This document shows positions 19,974 through 31,882 of a stretch of DNA of 64,000 bases, one piece after another. This DNA comes from Moniliophthora roreri (Eukaryota; Basidiomycota; Agaricomycetes; Agaricales; Marasmiaceae), in assembly GCA_001466705.2 (NCBI GenBank), contig LATX02000007.1, forward strand, positions 1-64,000, in the 5' to 3' direction. Every line of letters starts with the position of its first letter. The first letter of the stretch is position 1. The notes under the pieces are model-generated. The model worked only from the letters and a program-made list of their open reading frames with translations, searched no databases and was not told where the DNA came from. The position numbers and the translations under genes were made by a program.

Positions 19974-21165
19974 CTAGTATGTAAACCTCCTCGTAGAATT
20001 ATCATTCGGATTCTCCGTGACATCAAGTAACCAACCCCTCCATCCGACATCCAATAATCCATATATATAATCCTGACACCTCGCAGCATCGCTCACCCAC
20101 CAACATTTGTCGCTTATACCCCTCAACATCTCCAAATAATAGTACAGCACCACCAACGCACGTTGTCTCCTCTCATTCAACAGCGCCAAATACTTCTTTC
20201 CAAAAAATGCTGGCCACAAAACAGCACACCTCGATTCTATTCCCATCTGAATGAACGGGTATGCAATATAGAGTGCTTTTACTGCTCTTCTATACGCCGC
20301 CCTGATACCTGGATCAGAAAGATCCTCCGACTCCGATCCGAGACTAGACGTAGTAGGATCGTAAATTCGCTGTAAATGCTCGAGAGCTTTCACAGTAGAG
20401 TCCCACTGCAAATTGATGGAGAGTGGATCTAGATCCTTCAGCTTCTGATTCGTGAATCCATGTTGATTCTCCAAGGCCGACCAGACGTTATGGATCGAGG
20501 TCATCAGTGAGAAGATATTTTCTGGTGACGAAGATAATGATGATGAGATAGTATATATTGTGAAGAACCCTATGGTTAGGTACTTGGCATCGGAGTTGGT
20601 AGTACTAGGCAGAGCATCTATCGCAGCTTTCCGATGAGCGGACGCACGATATAGCCAGTTGGGTTCCGAATCCTTGGGGTAGAGGCGACCGAGGTGAAGG
20701 GCCGCGCAGGATAATATAGCGTGCAGGAGGAGTGGGTTCTGCCACGATAGCTGGGGCAGGGTGTTGCGGGATGTGGTGGTGAGTGTAGGGTCGGAGTAAA
20801 AAGAAGTGTAAGTTACGGTAGTGTAATGATGCATTATTCTGAAAGAGGTCATGTCCATGGGTATCGGTGTCGGTGCTGTGAGGGGTTTGTAAAGCACCAT
20901 TTCCTGCTGCTGCTGCCGCCGCTCCTGATTATCCTCGTTCTTGGGCCTCTGTACGCATTCTAGATTTCGCCGATAACAGTTCCTGCAGGTTGGTCTTGCT
21001 TCATCACACTTGTAAGATCGTGGAAAAGTGAGCGATAGGAGGAAGAGCAGCGATAGTACGTACTTTGATACGCCTCTTTCTACACGTCAGGCAACCCCTC
21101 CTAGACTTGGCATGAAATCGAATGACTCCCTTAAACTCGGGGGTAGTCGCAGCGCTTGTCGACAT
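19974..21165 (-). CDS. Zn2Cys6 transcription factor, array copy 2
   Basis: Exons 21165-21064 and 21008-19974 with a 55-bp intron (GTACGT...ACAAG) at the same place in the zinc cluster; 378 residues. The cluster CLTCRKRRIK|CDEARPTCRNCYRRNLEC is complete. The Gln-rich linker (QERRQQQQEM), MDMTSFRIMHHYTTVTYTSF and LLHAILSCAALHLGRLYP match the other copies. Frame intact, so probably functional. Closest in linker and middle to copies 3-5. Confidence 0.88.
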
Positions 21166-22539
21166 GGCGGTTAAGGTTGAAAGTCGGTGGTCATGTGGCT
21201 GCTGCCTCAAGGCAGAGTGACAATTCGAGTGTCGATGTCCGTGACTTCGGGAGACCCGATTCTCTTGGACGATCATGTAATGGTGACGTTTTTCAAGTAC
21301 TACTCGGAATGAAGATTGGTACTCTAAAACTCTATTCCAGACTTTTCATATCTGCTGTTAGGTCTAGTAGCATGTAATTCTGCAAAAGGTATCAACACAC
21401 CAGTGGGAGCGCCGAATCATAGGGCATATATCTAGTTTAGGCCGTAAGTGCTCCTTCTGTAACGATCGCCAGTCTGTACACGCTTGCGATCGTCAGGTCA
21501 CAGAGAGGACGGTTACGGGTATAACGCTTGGTTGAAAAGTTGTAAGGGCTGTCGAGACTCGAAGTGATGGCGCGGTAACGAGTTGGCTCATCAGCAAAAT
21601 CCGGCTGTGAACCATTGCCGTACTGGCGGGTGATGCGGTAAGGGCTTTACGAGTACGGGTACCGTGTCTTCGCAGAGATTTCGAGCAGGATGTACGGTAC
21701 GGTGTCGACGGTAAAGGATAAGTACCGCGTATCGAGGACAGCCGGCACGGCCGTATGTGGGGATTATAGTTTTCCCACGATTTCCGGCGCGTCGTTCCTT
21801 GTTATGGGCGTCCTAAACCACCAGTTTTCCTTTGATGTCTTCTCGTCCTGAACCCTCTGCGTGGATTCACATCTGAAAATCCTGTCTCGTATCCTCAAGG
21901 AGATGGTTTAGATGGTCAATTGGGTCCTACGGAAGGTTAGGTTGGAGGTCACTTGAATCAAAAGGCGCGTATCTTCTTCAAGTTACTTGATCTCATCCTG
22001 TTCTGTATCTCTAGCACGATGTTGACCAAGAATTTTTTTCAGGTTGAACTCATTCAACCTGTGGATGAGGACATTTTCTGAGGAGAAGCACCTTTGGGAC
22101 AGGTCACTGAATGAAGATAATGAAGGCCGGTATAAGACTTAATTGTATGGTGCGTTCTGCCTTGTATTCGATACCACAAGTCAATTCAACTCCGCATTCC
22201 TTAGCATCACATGGATCGTACACCTTCGAGGTCGCCTCAAAATCAGTCTCTTTAAGCACCTTTCGTTAGCAAGCAACATACATTTACCATTTCCGACTAC
22301 ATTACGATGATGTACAACCTCCAGAATCCAGATACATTGAAGTCACGCCCAGCATGACTATTTTTCATTCTTCATACCGTGTTTACCGTATATGGCCGTT
22401 CGGACCACCGTGCTGTACCCTCAAAGATTCGGGACTGCCCATGATATCTGTATGGATACGGTTCGCTCCGTCAAGCCATCGTAAGGTTGACGGCTCACAG
22501 CCCGACGCCAAAATTTCAAGTAGAACACTCGGTTTGGCT
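21166..22539. other. Array spacer 2-3
   Basis: Gene-free apart from the decayed plus-strand blocks near 21800 and 22042-22130. Has the CATCAGCAAAATCC/GGCTGTGAACC start (from 21590), runs of GTACGG/CCGTAC palindromes (21650-21770) and a TGACGGCTCACAGCC motif near 22488 that occurs just past the stop of each factor copy. Confidence 0.6.
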
Positions 22540-23739
22540 CTAGTATGTCAACCTCCTCGTATAATTATCATTCGGATTCTCCGTGACATCAAGTAACCAA
22601 CTCCTCCACCCGACATCCAATAATCCATATATATAGTCCTGACACCTCGCAGCACCACTCGCCCACCAACACCTGTCGCTTATACCCTTCAAAACCCCCA
22701 AATAATAGTACAGCACCACTAACGCACGCTGCCTCCTTTGATTCAACAACGCCGGATACTTCTTTCCAAACAACGCTGGCCACAAAACAGCACTCCTCAT
22801 TTCTGTTCCCATCTGACTGAACGGGTACGCAATATAGAATGCTTTTACTGCTCTCCTATACGCTGCCCTGATATCTGGATCAGAAAGATCCTCCGACTCC
22901 GATCCGAGACCAGACATAGTAGGATCGTAAATTTGCTGTAAATGCTCATAAGCTTTCACAGTAGAGTCCCGCTGCAAATTGGTGGAGAGCGGATCTTGTT
23001 CCTTCAGCCCCTGATTCGTGAAACGATGTTGATTCTCCAAGGCCGACCAGACGTTATGGATCGAAGTTATCAGTGAGAAGATATTTTCTGGTGACGAGGA
23101 TAATGATGATGAGACCGTATATATTGTGAAGCACCCTATGGTTAGGTACTTGGCATCGGAGTTGGTAGCACTAAGCAGAGCATCTATCGCAGCTTTCCGA
23201 TGAGCGGATGCACGATATAGCCAGTTGGGTTCGGAATCCTTGGTATAGGCGACCGAGGTGAAGGGCCGTGCAGGATAATATAGCGTGCAGGAGGTGTGGG
23301 TTCTGCCACGATAGCTGAGGCAGGGTGTTGCGGGATATGGTGACGGTTGCAGGGTCGGAGTAAAAAGAAGTGCAAGTTACGGTAGTGTAATGATGCATTA
23401 TTCTGAAAGAGGTCATGTCCATGGGTATTGGTGTCGGTGCCGTGAGGGGTTTGTAAAGCACCATTTCCTGCTGCTGCTGTTGCCGCCGCTCCTGATGATC
23501 CTCGTTCTTGGGCCTCTGTACACATTCTAAATTTCGCCGATAACAGTTCCTGCAGGTTGGTCTTGTTTCGTCACACTTGTAAGTTCGTGGAAAAGTGAGC
23601 GATAGGAAGAAGAGCAGCGATAGTACGTACTTACTTTGATACGCCTCTTTCTACATGTCAGACAGCCCCTCTTAGACTTGGTATGAAACCGAATAACTCC
23701 CTTGAACTCGAATGTGGTCGCAGTGCCTGTCGTCGACAT
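22540..23739 (-). pseudogene. Zn2Cys6 transcription factor, array copy 3, frameshifted
   Basis: Exon 1 23739-23635, intron 23634-23576, exon 2 from 23575. The zinc cluster (CLTCRKRRIK|CDETRPTCRNCYRRNLEC) is intact, but near 23245-23250 two bases are missing compared with copy 2 (LGRLYPKDSE becomes LGRLYQGFRT). The frame then ends after about 20 codons. The remaining C-terminal half (from NQHRFTNQGLK to RRLTY) is open in the original frame. If translated it would give only a DNA-binding fragment without most of the regulatory domain, which could compete with the intact copies. Confidence 0.85.
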
Positions 23740-25260
23740 GGCGGTTAAGGTTCAAAGGTTGGTGATCATGTGGCTGGAGATTTTGCCTCAAGGCAGTGGC
23801 ACACGAGGGTGACAACGAGTGTCGATGACTTCGGAGACCCGATTTCTCTAGGACGATCATGTTTTCCAAAGACTACTCGGAATGGGGATATGGACTCTAA
23901 AACTCTATTCCGGATATTTCATATCTGCTGTCAGGTCTAGTAGCACGTATGTAATTTTGCAAAAGCTCACACCTCTTATTCCAACAGTGGGAGCGCTGAA
24001 TCATAGGGCATATGGCTAGGTTAGGCCTGTAGTCATCAGCAAAAACCGTGTAGTGCTATAATGAGTTCCCCGGGGTTTATAATCCACCTGGAGGGTATTA
24101 TAACCCTTAAAACCAGTCATAACCCCCACAAACCAGGCCACAACCAGGTTATAATCCCCCTGGAGCTAGGTTATAACACTTTCCGGTTTTTGCTGATTAG
24201 TAAGTGCTCCCTCTGTAGCGATCGCCAGTCTGTACACGCTTGCCATCGTCAGGTCACAGAGAGGACGGTTGCGGGCATAAAGCTTAGTCGAAAAATTGTA
24301 AAGGTTGTCAAGACTTGAAGTGACGGCGCGATAACAAGTTGACTCATCAGCAAAAATCCGGCTGTGAACCGTTGCCACTGGCGGGTGATACGGTAAGGGC
24401 TTTACAGGTACGGGTACCGTACCTTCGCAGAGATTTCGAACAGAATGTACGGTACGGTGTCGACGGTGAAGGATAAGTACCGTATCGAGGACAGCCGGCA
24501 CGGATCATAGTTTCCCCACGATTTCCGGCGCGTTCATTCCTTGTTATGGGCGTCCTAAACCACCAGTTTCCTTTGATGTCTTCTCGTCCTAAACCCTCTG
24601 CATGGATTCACATCTGAGAATCCTGTCCCGTATCCTCAAGGAGATGGTTTAGCTGATCAATTGGGTCCTACGGAAGGTCAGGTTGGGGGACACCTGAATC
24701 AAAAGGCGCGTATCTCCTTCAAGTTACTTGATCTCGTCCTGTTCTGTATCTCTAGCACCATGCTGACCGAGAATCTTTTTTCAGGTTTAACTCATTCGAG
24801 TTGTGGATGAAGACATTTTTTGAAGAGAAGCATCCTTGGGACAGGTCACCGGTATTAGACTTGATTAAATGGTGCGTTCTGCCTTGTATTTGATAGCACA
24901 AGTCAATTCAACTCCGCATACCTTAGTTTCGCATGAATCGTACACCTTCGAGGTCGCCTCAAAATCAATCTCTTTAAGCACCTTTCGTTAGCAAGCAACA
25001 TACATTTACTATTTCCGACTACATTACGATGATGTACATTTTTCAGAACCCAGATACATTGAAGTCACGCCCAGCATGACTATTTTTCATTCTTCATACC
25101 GTGTTTACCGTATATGGCCGTTCGGACCACCGTGCTGTACCCTCAAAGATTCAGGACTGCTCATGATATGGTATGGGTACGGCCTGCTCCGTCAAATCAT
25201 CGTAAAATTGACGGCTCACAGCCCGACGCCAAAATTTCAGGTAAGGCACTCGGTTTGGCT
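23740..25260. other. Array spacer 3-4
   Basis: No intact gene. Contains a small TIR element (24032-24200), the GTACGG palindrome block (about 24345-24500), and the conserved GRPKPPVSFDVFSS and NSFELWMKTFFEEKH blocks on the plus strand. Confidence 0.6.
24032..24200. mobile_element. MITE with ATCAGCAAAAACCG termini
   Basis: Arms ATCAGCAAAAACCG (24035-24048) and CGGTTTTTGCTGAT (24184-24197) are perfect 14-bp inverted repeats, flanked by TA on both sides. The inside has repeated GGTTATAA motifs. Other array spacers lack it at this spot (GGCC.GTAAGTGCTCC), so it is an insertion. Termini resemble the CATCAGCAAA elements at 12979 and 15312. Confidence 0.75.
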
Positions 25261-26462
25261 CTAGCATGTCAACCTCCTCGTAGAATTATCATTCGAATTC
25301 TCCGTGACATCAAATAACCACCTCCTCCACTCGACATCCAATAACCCATATACATAATCCTGACACTTTGCAGCATCACTAACCCACCAACATGTGTTGC
25401 TTATACTCCTCATCATCTCCAAATAATAGTACAGCACCACCAACGCACGCTGTCTCCTCTCATTCAACAGCGCCAAATACTTCTTTCCAAAAAACGCTGG
25501 CCACAAAACGACACACTTCGATTCTAATCCCCTCTGACTGAACGGGTACGCAATATAGAGTGCTTTCACTGTTCTCCTATACGCTGCCCTGATATCTGGA
25601 TCAGAAAGATCCTCCGACTCTGATCCGAGACCAGACGTAGTAGGATCGTATATTTGCTGTAAATGCCGAAGGGCTTTCACAGAAGAATCCCACTGCAAAT
25701 TGACGAAGAGCGGATCTAGATCCTTCAGCTTCTGATTCGTGAATCCATGTTGACCCTCCACGGCCGACCAGACGTTATGCATCGAGGTCATCAGTGAGAA
25801 GATATTCTCTGGTGATGAAGATAATGATGACGCCATTGTATACATCGTGAAGAGCCCTACGGTCAGGTACTTGGCATCGGGGTTGGTAGCACTAGGCAGG
25901 GCATCTATCGCAGCTCTTCGGTGAGCGGACGCATAATATAGCCAGTTAGGTTCCGAATCCTTGGGGTAGAGGCGACCGAGGTGAAGGGCCGTGCAGGATA
26001 ACAATGCGTGCAAGAGGTGTGGGTGATGCCATGATAACTGAGGGAAGGTGATGCGTGATGTGGTGGCGAGTGTAGGGTCGGAGAAAAAAGAAGTGTAAGT
26101 TACGGTAGCGTAATGATGCATTATTTGGAAAGAGGTCATGTTAATGGGTATCGGTGTCGGTGCTGTGAGGGGTTTGTAAAGCACCATTTCCTGCTGCTGC
26201 TGCCGCCGCTCCTGGTTATCCTCTTTCTTAGGCCTCTGTACGCATTCTAGATTTCGCCGATAACAGTTCCTGCAGATCGGTTTCGTTTCATCGCACTGGT
26301 AAGTTTACGCCAAAGTGAGTGATAGGAGGAGGAATAGCAGCAGCTGCGCGTACTTACTTTGATACGCCTCTTTCTACATGTCAGACAGCCCCTCTTAGAC
26401 TTGGTATGAAACCGAATAACTCCCTTGAACTCGAACGTGGTCGCAGCGCCTGTCGTCGGCAT
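25261..26462 (-). CDS. Zn2Cys6 transcription factor, array copy 4
   Basis: Exons 26462-26358 and 26295-25261, intron 62 bp (GTAAGT...ACCAG); 379 residues, frame intact. Start MPTTGAATTFEFKG. Zinc cluster CLTCRKRRIK|CDETKPICRNCYRRNLEC complete. Regulatory domain has INMTSFQIMHHYATVTYTSF and LLHALLSCTALHLGRLYP. The last residue differs from other copies (RRLTC). Middle part (LFVNLQWDSSVKALRHL) resembles copy 1, N-terminal part resembles copy 5, a mosaic that suggests gene conversion within the array. Confidence 0.88.
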
Positions 26463-28048
26463 GGCGGTTAAGGTTCAAAGGTCGGTGATCATGTGGCTGG
26501 AGATTCTGCCTCAAGGTAGTGGCACACGAGGGTGACAACGAGTGTCGATGACTTCGGAGACCCGATTTCTCTCGGATGATCATGTAATGGTGATGTTTTC
26601 CAAAGACTATCTCGGAATGGGGATAGGGACTCTAAAACTCTATTCCGGATATTTCATATCTGCTGTCAGGTCTAGCACGTAATTTTGCAAAGGTATCAGC
26701 ACACCTCTTGTTCCAACAGTGGGAGCGTCGAATCATAGGGCATATGGCTGGTTTAGGCCCGTAACTGCTCCCTCTGTAATGATGTCCAGTCTATACACGC
26801 TTGCCATCGTGAGGTCACAGAGAACCGTAATAAGAGAGGACGGTTACGGGTATAACGCTTGGTTGAAAAGTTGTAAAGGCTGTCGAGACTCGAAGTGATG
26901 GCACGGTAACAAGTTTTGGCTCATCAGCAAAATCCGGCTGTGAACCGTTGCCGTACTGGCGGGTGATACGGTAAGGGCCTTACGGGTACGGTACCTTCGT
27001 AGAGATTTCGAGCAGAATGTTGGAGAGGGCTGGGCGGTCTGGCTAACGCAATGCCAAAGACACGGTGCTGGTTGCTGATGATGGCTGACTACGTACACGG
27101 AAATGTAGACTACGCGCCGGAAGCTCATGCCAAACACTGCCAAACAGGCCTGGAACCTCCGCTCCGTGCCCCGGTCCCCCTACTACAATGTACGGTACGG
27201 TGTCGACGGTGAAGGATAAGTACTGTATCGAGGATGGCCGGCACGGCCGTCTGTACGGATTATAGTTTTCCCACGATTTTCGGCGCGTCGTTCCTTGTTA
27301 TGGGCGTCCTAAACCACCAGTTTTCCTTTGATGTCTTCTCGTCCTGAACCCTCTGCACGACTCTATATCTGAAAATCCTGTCTCGTATCCTCAAGGAGAT
27401 GGCGTAGATGATAAATTGGGTCCCACGGAAGGCTAGGTTGGTGGACACTTGAATCAAAAGGCGCGTATCTAGTTCTTCAACTTGAAGTTACTTGATCTCA
27501 TCCCGTTCTGTATCTCTAGCACTATGCTGACTGAGAGTTGAACTCATTCAACTTGTGGATGAAGACATTTTCTGAGAAGTACCTTTGGGACAGGTCACTG
27601 AATGAAGGATAATGAAGACTGGTATAAGACTTGATTAAATGGTGCGTTTTACCTTGTATTCGATACCACAAGTCAATTCAACTGCGCATACCTTAGCATC
27701 GCCTGGATCGTAAACCTTCGAGGTCGCCTCAAAATTAGTCTCTTTAAGCACGTTTTGTTAGCATTTACCATTTCCGACTACATTACGATGACGTACAACC
27801 TCCAGAATCCAGATACATTGAAGCCATGCCCGGCGTGACTATTTTTTATTCTTCATACCGTGTTTACCGTATATGGCCCTTTGGACCACCGTGCCGTACT
27901 TCAGGACTTCCCATAATATGGTATGGATACGGTTCACTCCGTCAAGCCATCGTAAAATTGACGGCTCACAGCCCTACGCCAGAATCTCAGGTAGAACGCT
28001 CGGTTTGGCTCTAGTACGTCAACCTCCTCGTAGAACTATCATTCGGAT
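26463..28048. other. Array spacer 4-5
   Basis: Holds the CATCAGCAAAATCC/GGCTGTGAACC block (from 26927), a 166-bp insertion at 27021-27186, GTACGG palindromes, and the GRPKPPV block near 27295. No intact gene. Confidence 0.6.
27021..27186. mobile_element. 166-bp insertion with AATGT target duplication
   Basis: Compared with spacers 2-3 and 3-4, sequence from TGGAGAGGG to CCCTACTAC is extra and is flanked by AATGT on both sides (27016-27020 and 27187-27191). No inverted repeats or tRNA boxes stand out. GC-richer than its surroundings. Type of element unknown. Confidence 0.6.
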
Positions 28049-29256
28049 CTAGTATGTCAACCTCCTGGTAGAATTAGCATTCGGATTCTCCGTGGCATCA
28101 AGTAACCAATTCCTCCACCCGACATCCAATAACCCATATATATAATCCTGACACCTCGGAGCATCACTCGCCCACCAACACCTGTCGCTCATACCCTTCA
28201 GCATCTCCAAATAATAGTACAGCACCACCAACGCACGTTGTCTCCTTTCGTTCAGCAGCACCGGATACTTCTTTCCAAACAACGTTGGCCACAAAACAGC
28301 ACTCCTCGATTCTGTTCCCATCTGACTGAACGGGTACGCAATATAGAATGCTTTTACTGCCCTTCTATACGCTGCCCTGATATCTGGATCAGAAAGATCC
28401 TCCGACTCCGATCCGAGACCAGACATAGTAGGATCGTAAATTTGCTGTAAATGCTCAAGAGCTTTCACAGTAGAGTCCCACTGCAAATTGATGGAGAGCG
28501 GATCATGATCCTTCAGCTTCTGAATCGTGAATCTATGTTGTTTCTCCAAGGCCGACCAGACGTTATGGATCGAAGTCATCAGTGAGAAGATATTTTCTGG
28601 TGACGAAGATAATGATGATGAGATCGTATATATTGTGAAGCACCCTATGGTTAGGTACTTGGCATCGGAGTTGGTAGTACTAGGCAGAGCATCTATCGCA
28701 GCTTTCCGATGAGCGGACGCACGATATAGCCAGTTGGATTCTGAATCCTTGGGGTAGAGGCGACCGAGGTGAAGGGCCGCGCAGGATAATACGGCGTGCA
28801 GGAGGGGCGGGTTGTGCCATGATAACTGAGGCACGGTGATAGCAAACGTGTTAGCGGCTGCGGCGTCGGAGTAAAAAGAAGTGGAAGTGGCGGTAGCGTA
28901 ATGATGCATTATTCGGAAAGAGGTCATATTAATGGGTATCGGTGTCGGTGCTGTGAGGGGTTTGTAAAGCACCATTTCCTGCTGCTGCTGCCGCTCCTGG
29001 TTATCCTCGTTCTTAGGCCTCTGTACACATTCTAGATTTCGCCGGTAACAGTTCCTGCAGATCGGTTTCGTTTCATCGCACTGGTAAGTTTACGCCGAAG
29101 TGAGTGATAGGAGGAATAGCAGCAGCAGCAGCAGCTGTGCCTGCTTACTTTGATACGTTTCTTTCTACACGTCAGACAACCCTTCCTAGACTTGGCGTGA
29201 AATCGAATGACTCCCTTAAACTCGAAGGTGGTCGCAGCGCCTACGGTCGTCGACAT
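28049..29256 (-). CDS. Zn2Cys6 transcription factor, array copy 5
   Basis: Exons 29256-29149 and 29080-28049, intron 68 bp carrying a CAG/CTG-type triplet run; 379 residues, frame intact. Start MSTTVGAATTFEFKG. Cluster CLTCRKKRIK|CDETKPICRNCYRRNLEC, with Lys for Arg in the basic stretch. The middle differs from other copies (SFYSDAAAANTFAITVPQLSW). The C-terminal region resembles copy 3 before its lesion. Shares the 39-bp duplication past the stop with copy 1. Confidence 0.88.
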
Positions 29257-29761
29257 GGAGGTTAAGGTTCAAAGGTCGGTGATCATGTGGCTCTGCCTCA
29301 AGGCAGTGGCACACGAGGGTGACAACGAGTGTCGATGACTTCGGAGACTCGATTTCTCTTGGACGATCATGTAATGGTGGGTGATGTTTTCCAAAGACTA
29401 CTCGGAATGGGGATAGGGACTCTAAAACTCTATTCCGGATATTTCATATCTGCTGTCAGGTCTAGTAGCACGTAATTTTGCAAAAGGTATCAGCACACCT
29501 CTTGTTCCGACAGTAGTGGGAGCGCCGAATCATAGGGCATATACCTGGTTTAGGCCTGTAAGTGCACCCTCTGTAACGATCGCCAGTCTGTACACGCTTG
29601 CCATCGTCAGGTCGCAGAGAGGACGGGTTACGGGTATAACACTTGGTTGAAAATTTGTAAAGGTTGTCGGGACTCGAAGTGATGGTGCGGTAACAAAAAT
29701 CCGGCTGTGAACAGTTGCCCTACTGGCGGGTGATACGGTAAGGGCCTTACGGGTACAGTAC
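29257..29761. other. Upstream spacer of copy 5, cut by a retroelement
   Basis: Matches the other spacers up to about 29760 (GGGCCTTACGGGTACAGTA) and then stops at the copia-like LTR. No gene. Confidence 0.7.
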
Positions 29762-29978
29762 TGTCGTGAATTGGTGATTTTAGGAAAATGGTAAGGGATT
29801 GATTGATTGTTCATAGGTGAAGTAGATACAGTTTTTATAGTAAGTTTTGTATTATATGTATGAAACATGTCAGAATACTAGAATTTGTGTAGTAGCTGAA
29901 ACTAAGAGGATAAGACAAGTAAGAGGAATATAAAAATATTGAAACAAGTCCGAGTATGCAAAATACCATTTCACAACA
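29762..29978 (-). repeat. 3' LTR of copia-like remnant (217 bp)
   Basis: On the minus strand it runs from TGTTGTGAA to TTCACGACA, preceded by the purine tract GCGGGGGAG. It follows the gag remnant directly. No matching LTR lies upstream of the gag. Confidence 0.7.
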
Positions 29979-29997
29979 CTCCCCCGCAGACGAGGAC

Positions 29998-30843
29998 TCA
30001 CATTGCATAGTGATTAGTGAGATTCGAAGTTGATGTAGCCTGGGTTGTGGAGCCGTCATTTCTTCTGAGTCTGAGATACCACTCCAGGTACTGCCCCTCC
30101 TTCTTTCCTCCTTCCCTAAAACACTCCTCGATCGTATGGCCCATGTGCCGGCACTTTGGATTCTCACATTGAACAACTTTTGAATTAGCCGCCAAGGCCA
30201 CAGCTTCACATCCTGCGATCATTGGTACTCCCCCAGACTCCGGACGCCCATCATCCTTCAAATTCTTCACCTTCCATATGATCCTAAGCTCAACATTGTC
30301 CACCTCCAATTCTTCTTTCAGGGACTCCAGATTCATAATAAGATCGCCAAAGCTGGGGTATTCTGCAATGGAATTCAGCATGACGGCAACAATCTGTGTA
30401 TTGCTAGGTCAGTTGTTATGGATTTGTTCAAGGTCATCGGCCAGGGATTGGATCCGTCCTGTCACTATCGTCATCTCTTCTCCCCTATACTTCACATTTG
30501 AGAATTCCCTCCACATCCTAACAGCTGCTCCCACCCCGGACCCCCCAAATATCGCTGTCAAATGAGCCCAAAGACCCACCAGATCTTCATCAAATCCCTT
30601 GGCATGTGTCAATACTTCATCCTCCAGATGTTTCACCAACATTTCCATGGCTGCATCTCTCCTACTCTTCCAGGCCTTCACTGTTTTGCTGCTTGGTCCC
30701 CTATTTGGCTTCTCATCATCACCCATCAACATCTCTAATAAATTTGCAGCTCGCACCACCACCCTAGTCCTATATTCCCATGCCCTGTAATTCTCTTCTC
30801 CCTTCAGCTCCACAATATCCTTGTCAGAGTTTCCCATTGTCAT
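29998..30843 (-). pseudogene. gag: Copia-type gag, no pol attached
   Basis: Reads VELKGEENYRAWEYRTRVVV, typical of Ty1/copia Gag (UBN2-like), then GLWAHLTAIFGG and, after an in-frame TGA near 30411, VAVMLNSIAEYPSFGDLIM. A CCHC-like knuckle CENPKCRHMGHTIEEC (CX4CX4HX4C) is followed by GGKKEGQYLEW. The stop at 29998 lies only 19 bases from the 3' LTR, so protease, integrase and RT are absent. Either a deletion product or a gag-only non-autonomous element. Inserted in or beside a sixth factor copy. Confidence 0.8.
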
Positions 30844-30885
30844 CTGATTTCAGACGTTTATATTGTTCAGGGTTGGTCTATTAGC

Positions 30886-30944
30886 ACTTGGATTCTCCAT
30901 GACATCAAGTAACCAACCCCTCCACCCAGCATCCAATAATCCAA
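30886..30944 (-). pseudogene. 3' tip of a sixth Zn2Cys6 factor copy
   Basis: Minus-strand translation gives LLDAGWRGWLLDVMENPS, matching the end of the array genes (LLDVGWRNWLLDVMENPN). It is cut on one side by unrelated DNA and on the other by the copia-like remnant. Shows the array once extended further right. Confidence 0.8.
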
Positions 30945-31882
30945 AGAACATTAGAAAAATATACCAGCTGACTTGGCAAGTTATATGGAGTTGGAGCCCT
31001 ATTGAACTTGTTAAAACTGGTTTTTATAGGTTATATTCCTACTGAGCTTAAATATATTGGGTTTCTGTATGCTAGGGTACACTATAATCTGATGTATTAG
31101 GTCTCAGTGCTTCATAACCTCACATATAGCCAGTTTTTTGAGGGTTATAACTATCTATAGCCTGACAAAACCAATGTAACCCAATATAACCACTACAATT
31201 CTATGTAACTGGTTCTAAAGGTTGTATTGGGTTACATTGGTTATATCAAGTTCCAATAGGTTACAATGAGTTCTATAAGGTCACACTATGTTCTCTGAGG
31301 TGATAGACTAGGAACACACCCTTTTGCTGCCAGTATAGCACTCAAGTGTGAAGTTTACCTGTAATAATAATAATAATTCCTGAATAAATCAGCATATGAA
31401 GACAATAGAGAAACAGAAATATAGTTAGCAAAGTTCTTCTATCATTTATAGACTCAATAATATTTTTTTTTCAGAGTTCATTTGATTTTTTTACTATCTG
31501 AATATGAGGAAACAAGATTTTTTGTGACCAGATGTAAGTCAAACAAGTGCTTGCATTTGGGCACACATGATGTGTGTCATGTGTGTCAAGACTGGTCAAT
31601 TGGGAGTATTTATTTCTGTAAAATTTTGAGCTCTGACTTTTCCTTCTTTCTTTCATACCACCACCATCTCTCCTTGTCCTCTCTCTCTCACTGTCGCCTC
31701 TTGTCATCACTGTCACTTCCTCTTGTCACTATCACTTTGTTATGAAAAACACCATGTTACCACACTATTTACACATGTATATAGCATATTCTTAATTTCT
31801 GGACTATGGCACATGTGATGGACTTGTTCTTACAATCAACATGCTAGTATTCATATTTATAGTAATGTTTCACTCACTACAT
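30945..31882. other. Gene-free stretch
   Basis: AT-rich, with many GGTTATAT/ATAACC motifs (31090-31290) and a short AAT microsatellite near 31364. No protein recognised. Confidence 0.6.
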
